A stretch of DNA of 25,993 nucleotides from positions 1 through 25,993 of IMG/VR virus record IMGVR_UViG_3300027985_001911. One strand, given 5' to 3'. The translations under genes and the position numbers were made by a program. Below the pieces are notes generated by a model. It saw nothing but the letters and a program-made list of their open reading frames with translations. It had not been told where the DNA came from and made no database searches. This DNA is from a virus. Positions 20,947-25,993 of the stretch are shown here, in pieces; positions within the stretch are counted from its first letter, which is position 1; the number at the start of each line of letters is the position of its first letter.

Positions 20947-21774
20947 ATGGCACGAACAATAACAGAAATAAGCAACAGTATGATAGACGATGTTCAGAAA
21001 AATGAGCATTTAAAAAACATACTAACATCGGACAGTAAAACAGCTGTGTGGCGCAATATAATATATATAGTTGCCGTAGCTGTATGGATGGTTGAAACCC
21101 TGTTCGATAAACATTCTACCGAGGTTAGCAATACATTGGCTACCATGCGTCCGCATAACAGGTATTGGTATTCGCAAAAAGCCAGGGCTTTTCAATATGG
21201 TTACAACTTGGTGCAAGATACCGATTATTACCAAGTAACAGATGAAGAGGCACAGATAATACAACAGGCGGCAGTAACCGAAGTAAACGGTACACTGTTT
21301 ATAAAAGTGGCCAAGCTCAACAACGGTATGCTCGACAAACTTGAACCTGAAGAGCTAACTCAGTTTACCCAATATATGGAGCTGATAAAAGATGCCGGGG
21401 TTAAGCTTATAATAATAAGTAACGATGGCGACAGTATGCGCCTTACCATTAACATATGGTACAACCCGCTTGTACTAGACAACAACGGAAAACTAATAAA
21501 CAATTCGAGCTGCGAGCCTGTCAAAGATACTATTATAAACTTTATTCAAAACCTGCCGTTCAATGGTGAGTTTATTCCCTCTCTTATGGTAGATGAGATA
21601 CAGAAAGCTCAGGGAGTTGATATAGCCGAAATACAATCGTGCGAAACCAAATACGGCACCAACAACTATACCATAGTACAAGGTAAAGTAATACCCAATG
21701 CCGGGTATCTGAATATTGCCCCCAACGATGAACAATCGCAAGGGTTAATCATAAATTATATAGCCAATGTTTAA
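20947..21774 (+). CDS. Baseplate J-like protein
   Basis: The 275-residue product follows the wedge genes and starts MARTITEISNSMIDDVQKNEHLKNI, with a helix then a Trp-rich segment (AVWRNIIYIVAVAVWMVETLFDKH … LATMRPHNRYWYSQKARAFQYGY). The middle has YYQVTDEEAQIIQQAAVTEVNGTLFIKVAKL and LTQFTQYMELIKDAGVKLIIISNDGD, followed by the strand TINIWYNPLVLDNNG and a C-terminal part with LPFNGEFIPSLMVDEIQKAQGVDIAEIQSCETKYG. This layout is the Bacteroidota counterpart of gpJ/Mu gp47 baseplate proteins. The name rests on position and overall pattern, with medium certainty. Confidence 0.72.
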   Translation: MARTITEISNSMIDDVQKNEHLKNILTSDSKTAVWRNIIYIVAVAVWMVETLFDKHSTEVSNTLATMRPHNRYWYSQKARAFQYGYNLVQDTDYYQVTDEEAQIIQQAAVTEVNGTLFIKVAKLNNGMLDKLEPEELTQFTQYMELIKDAGVKLIIISNDGDSMRLTINIWYNPLVLDNNGKLINNSSCEPVKDTIINFIQNLPFNGEFIPSLMVDEIQKAQGVDIAEIQSCETKYGTNNYTIVQGKVIPNAGYLNIAPNDEQSQGLIINYIANV

Positions 21775-22255
21775 TATAGACCTGTATAAAATAATACCGT
21801 GGCTGTTGCCATTCAGGTACAGGGTAGTATTCAATATTGAATATATACGAGTGCTGCTTACCCCATTGGTAACAATATACAACAACTTGCTTACTCTTAG
21901 TAACACCACTCGCTACAGGGTGCAACACACAGGGCAGGTGTGCTATATTACAGGTGCACTCAACGATGCATTTGACATTACAAACCGAGGTATTAAAGTA
22001 CGTAACTCCGGAGGCGATAATGTAATATTGCTTAATACCGATGCCGATGTGTTGCCGCTAATGGTTCACAACGATACCACCGAAGCAATAGCACTACATA
22101 ACGATAGCGCCTACACAGGTTCGCAATACGATTTTATAGTAGTACTGCCCCGTGAATTTGAACCTGCCGAACGGTACAGGCTCGAAGCTGTGATTGATTA
22201 TTACAAGCTGGCAGGTAAGCGACCCGATATAATAACTGAAACTAAAAAACAATAA
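21767..22255 (+). CDS. Tail protein, gpI-position baseplate component
   Basis: 162 residues, overlapping the upstream gene by 8 bases. It starts MFNIDLYKIIPWLLPFRYR, then IEYIRVLLTPLVTIYNNLL. A compact beta domain follows: YRVQHTGQVCYITGALNDAFDITNRGIKVRN … DFIVVLPREFEPAERYRLEAVIDYYKLAGKRPDI. In myoviruses the gene after the J-like gene is gpI, which connects the baseplate with tail fibres. The C-terminal 'Y.l.avIdyYKLAGkr' segment is a recurrent feature in Bacteroidota phages at this locus. The family name is not certain. Confidence 0.65.
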   Translation: MFNIDLYKIIPWLLPFRYRVVFNIEYIRVLLTPLVTIYNNLLTLSNTTRYRVQHTGQVCYITGALNDAFDITNRGIKVRNSGGDNVILLNTDADVLPLMVHNDTTEAIALHNDSAYTGSQYDFIVVLPREFEPAERYRLEAVIDYYKLAGKRPDIITETKKQ

Positions 22256-22259
22256 TAAT

Positions 22260-23156
22260 ATGGATACAATAGAATTTGCAGGCAAACGCGACTTTCCGTT
22301 CACTACCGATGTGCTGAATTTTATGCAAAATGCTTATAAAATATTCAATGCTTATTCAGCATTAGCTAGCCAGGGCAGCTGTATAATATCAGGTTGCACA
22401 GTTTACGGCAATTATGTAAGCTCAGGCTATGTACTCATAACGGGTAATTTATATTTCTTCAAAGGAGGCACTAAGCAAACCTATGTATCGCTATTTGTTA
22501 AGAACGAAGAAATAACAGTAGCCGAGGGGGTACGTAAGCAAACCACCGGATACGTAGATTTTGGGCTTGGTGGTGTATATAGTATTCTGTGGGATACATT
22601 AGATAAGGCACGGCTTAAAAACCTACATACCTTAACCAATGAAACGAAAACAGCGATAGCCGATATTGAAGCATTAGAGGTGCGTGTCAATAGTATCGAT
22701 AGCAGTATAGAAGCGTTAGGCGGCGACATCAATATATTGGCGCAGTCAATTCAAGGTAATACTAGCACGATTGATTCAATCAATAACGAATTGGGCAATG
22801 TTGATAATAAAATTAGTAATTGCAACAATGATATTGGAAATATCAATACAGCACTGGATGGCATTAAGTATAAGCACGATTATACATACTGGAATATGCA
22901 AGTTGAGTCAACCAAAAATATAGGGCACAATATTGATATTAGTACTATTGTTTCAGTTAGTGTTAATATTTTGAAAAATGGTGGAGTAAAAGAAATACAC
23001 CCAATTAATACTTCCATAAACGGTAATATTGGGGGATATTGGAAACTGACTGACGGTAATATACAGATTGTAAGAACAGCGAATGGAATATTCAACAATT
23101 CAGCTTATGCCGATTGTGCTGTTGATGTAGTAATAGGATATAAACCTAATTTGTAA
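22260..23156 (+). CDS. Tail fibre-like protein with central coiled coil
   Basis: 298 residues. The N-terminal part (MDTIEFAGKRDFPFTTDVLNFMQNAYKIFNAYSALAS) has a form seen in Bacteroidota baseplate-attached fibres. It continues as beta (CIISGCTVYGNYVSSGYVLITGNLYFF). Residues about 120-210 form a trimer-type coiled coil rich in Ile/Leu heptads with Asn/Asp/Ser (ALEVRVNSIDSSIEALGGDINILAQSIQ … NELGNVDNKISNCNNDIGNI). The C-terminal domain (about 215-298) is beta-rich and would be a tip or joint. It starts 4 bases after the preceding gene and likely forms the proximal part of the fibre. Confidence 0.72.
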   Translation: MDTIEFAGKRDFPFTTDVLNFMQNAYKIFNAYSALASQGSCIISGCTVYGNYVSSGYVLITGNLYFFKGGTKQTYVSLFVKNEEITVAEGVRKQTTGYVDFGLGGVYSILWDTLDKARLKNLHTLTNETKTAIADIEALEVRVNSIDSSIEALGGDINILAQSIQGNTSTIDSINNELGNVDNKISNCNNDIGNINTALDGIKYKHDYTYWNMQVESTKNIGHNIDISTIVSVSVNILKNGGVKEIHPINTSINGNIGGYWKLTDGNIQIVRTANGIFNNSAYADCAVDVVIGYKPNL

Positions 23157-23160
23157 TAAT

Positions 23161-24462
23161 ATGGCAAAGCAAAATATAAATACACTGAAGAATTGGTTTA
23201 AAACAGGGTTAAAACCAACACAGCAACATTTTTGGGACTGGATAGACAGTTATAGGCATAAAGACGACAAAGTGCCACACACCGATATTGACGGACTTAC
23301 TGAGTTGCTTGCCGGGAAGGTAGATAAAAAAGACGTAGTAACACCCGAAGTGTGGAACCCCGAAGAGCCTTATATATATAACGAAGAGGCACAGCAGTAT
23401 GTAAGTTACGTTAACCCCGAAAGTATTGAGCCAATATATCGGAACGAAGGGTTTTATCGCCTGTTGGAGCATACACTTGCAGACGAAAGCCCCGAAACAC
23501 ACCCCGCCAAATGGGCATATCAAGGCAATGTACTTGGCGAAATTACTACCGACGATGTACTGGGACTTACCGAAGCGCTTAACAGTAAGCTAAACGCAAC
23601 ACATACAAATGATGATGATGCTCACAGCTCCTTATTTAATAGCAAGGTTAACAATTCGGAAAAAGGTACTGCTAATGGTATTGCTACGCTTGATGAAGCA
23701 GGCCGGGTGTCTGCCGAACAACTGCCGGCTATGTTTAACGGCGATTACAACAACCTAAGCAACACGCCTACAACTATAACACAACAGCAAGCCTCCGATA
23801 TTGAAGCCAATAACGCAAAGCGCAGCTACCCGCAAGCCGATGAATATAAGCTTGCCGGTATTGAAGAAAATGCAACCGAAGGTGCCGACTGGAATACAAA
23901 CCTTGCCAACAAACCCGATGTTGTAGATATATACGGTACTGTTCCGCAGGCTACCATCGATATATTACTCGACGATTCAAACTGGAGCAACTACTCTAAT
24001 ACGTTTGAGTATGTGGCGCAAACACCGCAAGCATTAGGATTATACCCGGGGCTTGTATTACTGAATATAAGCCCCCGGTACAGGTACGAATGTGCCAATA
24101 CTGTAATTGTAAGAACAATAAAGGCTCAGGCTGTTAATGCTGCACCGGTACAGGTCAATGCATCGACAGGAGTTGGTGGTACTACTACTGTTAACCTGTC
24201 GCCCGATGTTGACAAATATTTGGTTGAGCTTAAAAATGCCAACACAGGTGAATCGAGCTGGGATACTGTTAACTTAAAGCTTGGGAGTAAGTATAAAATG
24301 TTGCATAAAATACTTGTAGTAGCACTCGATACAGTTAACAATAACACAACTACCGTTGTGCGTCTGGTAGATGCCGACAATAACCTGCTTCGTACTTTAT
24401 CGGCAGGCAATGTGGTTGATGTTATATATACCAATAATCAGATTAAAACCCGGGTATGGTAA
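23161..24462 (+). CDS. Tail fibre protein
   Basis: 433 residues. The N terminus (MAKQNINTLKNWFKTGLKPT, then FWDWIDSYRHKDDKVP) is a common tail-fibre attachment segment in Bacteroidota prophages. It leads to short repeat-like segments (ITTDDVLGLTEALNSKLNATH, GTANGIATLDEAGRVSAEQLPAM, YNNLSNTPTTITQQQASDIEANN, YKLAGIEENATEGADWN), which are typical collagen/fibre-shaft repeats. A beta-rich C-terminal region follows (QAVNAAPVQVNASTGVGGTTTVNLSPDVDKYLVELKN). The next gene overlaps its stop codon (ATGGTAA). It is the central shaft of the host-binding apparatus. Confidence 0.85.
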   Translation: MAKQNINTLKNWFKTGLKPTQQHFWDWIDSYRHKDDKVPHTDIDGLTELLAGKVDKKDVVTPEVWNPEEPYIYNEEAQQYVSYVNPESIEPIYRNEGFYRLLEHTLADESPETHPAKWAYQGNVLGEITTDDVLGLTEALNSKLNATHTNDDDAHSSLFNSKVNNSEKGTANGIATLDEAGRVSAEQLPAMFNGDYNNLSNTPTTITQQQASDIEANNAKRSYPQADEYKLAGIEENATEGADWNTNLANKPDVVDIYGTVPQATIDILLDDSNWSNYSNTFEYVAQTPQALGLYPGLVLLNISPRYRYECANTVIVRTIKAQAVNAAPVQVNASTGVGGTTTVNLSPDVDKYLVELKNANTGESSWDTVNLKLGSKYKMLHKILVVALDTVNNNTTTVVRLVDADNNLLRTLSAGNVVDVIYTNNQIKTRVW

Positions 24463-25619
24463 ATATATTATCTGTATCGGGCAAGCCGATACTTACGCAA
24501 TCAGGTATGCTTAAAATTGCAGGAGAGTTTAATTTTGTTACTAATGTACTGGTAGGCAAGGCAACAAAAACAGTAACTGCCACATTTTCGGCAACAACAA
24601 TCAACGGCGATGTATTGGTAATTCGTACCAATGGTAATACATATCAACAATCGGGCTCGGGTTCACTTATGTACATACCACTTACAATTGGCGAAACTGT
24701 ATCGGTAGCTCCTGCCAGCGGCAACTGGAATAACTGTACTATGCTTAGGATTGAGTATTTGGAAATTGACCTGTTGAAGGAGTCGGTAAAATTTACTACT
24801 ATTAAAGAGTATTGGTTTATAAGGCTTACTGTGAATAACGCTAATTTAGCCTATTTCGGCAATCGTGAAGGAAATTTATATATTCATTCAAGTTCACAGT
24901 ATCAGGGTAATTTGAGTGATGTAAGCAATTGTAAAGGGGTACTTAATTTTAACGGGCAAACACAAATTGCCGGTAATTTTACTTCGCTCTCAAAACAGTT
25001 GAAAGGGTTTGAATTTTATTCACCTTATATTGGAGGAGATTTGGCTTACTTTTCCGACATGAGCCTCACAATAATAAGGCTGGTTGGAGTTAATGCTTAT
25101 GGCTCTATTGCTAATTTAGCTAACTCGGTAGTGGTTGGTCTTGAATCAATGCCCAACATAACCGGCGACGTTAGTGAACTAACTTATACTTTAAGTTTAA
25201 CTACTGCATTAACAATAAGAGCCTGCGCAGCTTTAACATTGTCTACCACAACACTGGCAGGAACACCGAGAACTATTAACTTTTTCTTGCAACCTCTATT
25301 TATAGGTGAATATTCTGACTTTTATAACAGCAACAGTGTTTATTGCATAGGAACCGGAATAGCTACATATACAACAGTTCCAAATAATGTTGGATTTAAG
25401 GCACTGACAATAATATGGTATAATAATGGTGAACCGGTAATAACCCAACAGAATTTAATAAAACTAATAGCCGATAAACGCACTTATGCGGTTGCAAATA
25501 ACCAGCTTAACGGCACTATCAATATAGGTGGCGGTAACGCAGCAATAACAGATACTCAGGCACTAGCCGATATTGCAACATTAACCGGCATGGGATGGAC
25601 AATAACTTATAATTCGTAA
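24456..25619 (+). CDS. Putative receptor-binding tip with leucine-rich-like repeats
   Basis: 387 residues, overlapping the fibre stop by 7 bases. The N-terminal 100 residues are a beta domain (VLVGKATKTVTATFSATTINGDVLVIRTNGNTYQQSGSGSLMYIPLTIGETVSVAPASGNW). The centre repeats a leucine-rich-like pattern of about 22 residues: GNLSDVSNCKGVLNFNGQTQIAGNFTSLSKQLKGFEFYSPYIGGDLAYFSDMSLTIIRLVGVNAYGSIANLANSVV-type turns. The C terminus (about 320-387: NNVGFKALTIIWYNNGEPVITQQNLIKLIADKRTYAVANNQLNGTINIGGGNAAITDTQALADIATLTGMGWTI) matches the end module seen in Bacteroidota surface LRR proteins. It is the best candidate for receptor binding; specificity is unknown. Confidence 0.75.
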   Translation: MVNILSVSGKPILTQSGMLKIAGEFNFVTNVLVGKATKTVTATFSATTINGDVLVIRTNGNTYQQSGSGSLMYIPLTIGETVSVAPASGNWNNCTMLRIEYLEIDLLKESVKFTTIKEYWFIRLTVNNANLAYFGNREGNLYIHSSSQYQGNLSDVSNCKGVLNFNGQTQIAGNFTSLSKQLKGFEFYSPYIGGDLAYFSDMSLTIIRLVGVNAYGSIANLANSVVVGLESMPNITGDVSELTYTLSLTTALTIRACAALTLSTTTLAGTPRTINFFLQPLFIGEYSDFYNSNSVYCIGTGIATYTTVPNNVGFKALTIIWYNNGEPVITQQNLIKLIADKRTYAVANNQLNGTINIGGGNAAITDTQALADIATLTGMGWTITYNS

Positions 25620-25620
25620 T

Positions 25621-25794
25621 ATGGGAATAACAGAAAAATACATTGTTGTATATAGCCAAACAACACATGAGGTCATAATGTATGGTGTAGCAGGTAATAC
25701 CATTATTACACCACATACAGTAGAACAGTTCAATTCTGAAACCGAAATGAACAATTTTATAAAACAAAATGATTTAAAAGTGCCGGATGACTAA
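25621..25794 (+). CDS. Small protein after the receptor-binding gene
   Basis: ATG at 25621, one base after the previous stop, opens a 57-residue frame ending TAA 25792-25794. The product begins MGITEKYIVVYSQTTHEVIM and ends NNFIKQNDLKVPDD. It looks like a small soluble alpha/beta protein without a membrane segment. In this location, a fibre assembly chaperone or tip partner is plausible, as in other phages where a small gene follows the fibre gene; that is inference. It is the last gene of the tail operon, with a terminator 36 bases downstream. Confidence 0.7.
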   Translation: MGITEKYIVVYSQTTHEVIMYGVAGNTIITPHTVEQFNSETEMNNFIKQNDLKVPDD

Positions 25795-25830
25795 TACAAA
25801 CACAATACAATTCAAATATTGCTTAAAAGT

Positions 25831-25869
25831 ATTCGGACTAACTCAATTATGAATTAGTCCGAATTTTTA
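25831..25869 (+). terminator. Terminator of the tail operon
   Basis: A perfect 11-bp stem (25831-25841 with 25854-25864), a 12-base loop and a following TTTTT form a classical intrinsic terminator at the end of the long plus-strand operon. Confidence 0.88.
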
Positions 25870-25882
25870 AAAAAAATGTAGG

Positions 25883-25917
25883 TTTCGTTTTAGAAATGTG
25901 TATTTTTCGTTTTTTCA
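25883..25917. other. Putative Mu-like right end of the prophage
   Basis: Two TTTCGTTTT motifs start at 25883 and 25905, 22 bp apart. In Mu the right end holds adjacent 22-bp MuA sites whose consensus contains CGAAA (TTTCG on the other strand), and the end reads TTCA. Here the second motif runs straight into TTTTTTCA at 25910-25917. I therefore place the phage end at 25917, with host DNA from 25918. No recombinase gene or left end is in view, so this is inference from pattern. Confidence 0.5.
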
Positions 25918-25993
25918 ATTATACTATGAAAAATTTCATACCGGCTTAGGCATTAATTGCCGACAGTATTGTACGCTTGCAATCGCTCGAAGA

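Noticed and set aside
25918-25993. Possible partial host gene on the minus strand at the right edge
   Set aside because: Short open frames exist in more than one reading frame and none is long enough to identify; I only note the stretch as probable host DNA.
1-25993. tRNA, rRNA, integrase or transposase genes
   Set aside because: I saw no cloverleaf or rRNA-like sequence and no recombinase motifs; the transposase of a Mu-like phage would lie to the left of this window.

Overview
The window is the right-hand part of a Mu-like (transposable, contractile-tailed) prophage in a Bacteroidota host. The host group is inferred from A/T-rich start contexts mostly lacking Shine-Dalgarno sequences, a TAnnTTTG-type -7 box, palindromic AGACGCAATATCTTGCGTCT repeats and GAGTAATGAGTA-type microsatellites between genes, and gene families typical of Bacteroidota prophages. 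The phage appears to end near base 25917, where two TTTCGTTTT motifs 22 bp apart precede a terminal TTCA. About 75 bases of presumed host DNA follow.

Layout. (1) Bases 1-1862: early or accessory genes, namely a 3' gene fragment, a 40-residue membrane peptide, a two-helix membrane protein on the minus strand, a KilA-N protein and a small overlapping partner, closed by a strong bidirectional terminator. (2) Bases 1865-9369, minus strand, read right to left: small terminase, large terminase, gp36-like connector, gp29-like portal, gp30/MuF-like head protein, gpG-like morphogenesis protein, and a probable tail-completion protein. This is DNA packaging and head-tail joining. (3) Bases 9370-9707: divergent control region with microsatellites and a plus-strand promoter. 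(4) Bases 9708-20830, plus strand: protease/scaffold, major capsid, lysis cassette (coiled-coil membrane protein, amidase, holin), sheath, tube, tail-assembly chaperone with a -1 frameshift signal, a reverse-strand small membrane gene, tape measure, and baseplate hub, spike and wedge. (5) Bases 20947-25794: distal baseplate, tail fibres and a putative receptor-binding protein, then a terminator and the phage end.

The most interesting locus is the MuF-like gene (3107-5443, minus). It is interrupted at its conserved Cys-Arg-Cys motif by an intein (3767-4846) with recognisable N- and C-terminal splicing blocks. The intein cannot be read as one chain: its frame has eight stop codons. A 304-residue homing-endonuclease-like gene lies wholly inside it on the opposite strand, codon-on-codon with the intein frame. 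All eight stops fall opposite the middle third of that gene. The outer thirds, which lie opposite the two intein halves, contain none, although they have 33 Leu/Ser codons. This looks like a split ('fractured') intein with a nested antisense endonuclease. Trans-splicing would rejoin a head protein whose C-terminal domain resembles phage-borne nuclease toxins. A canonical A_AAA_AAC frameshift in the tail chaperone is the second solid find.
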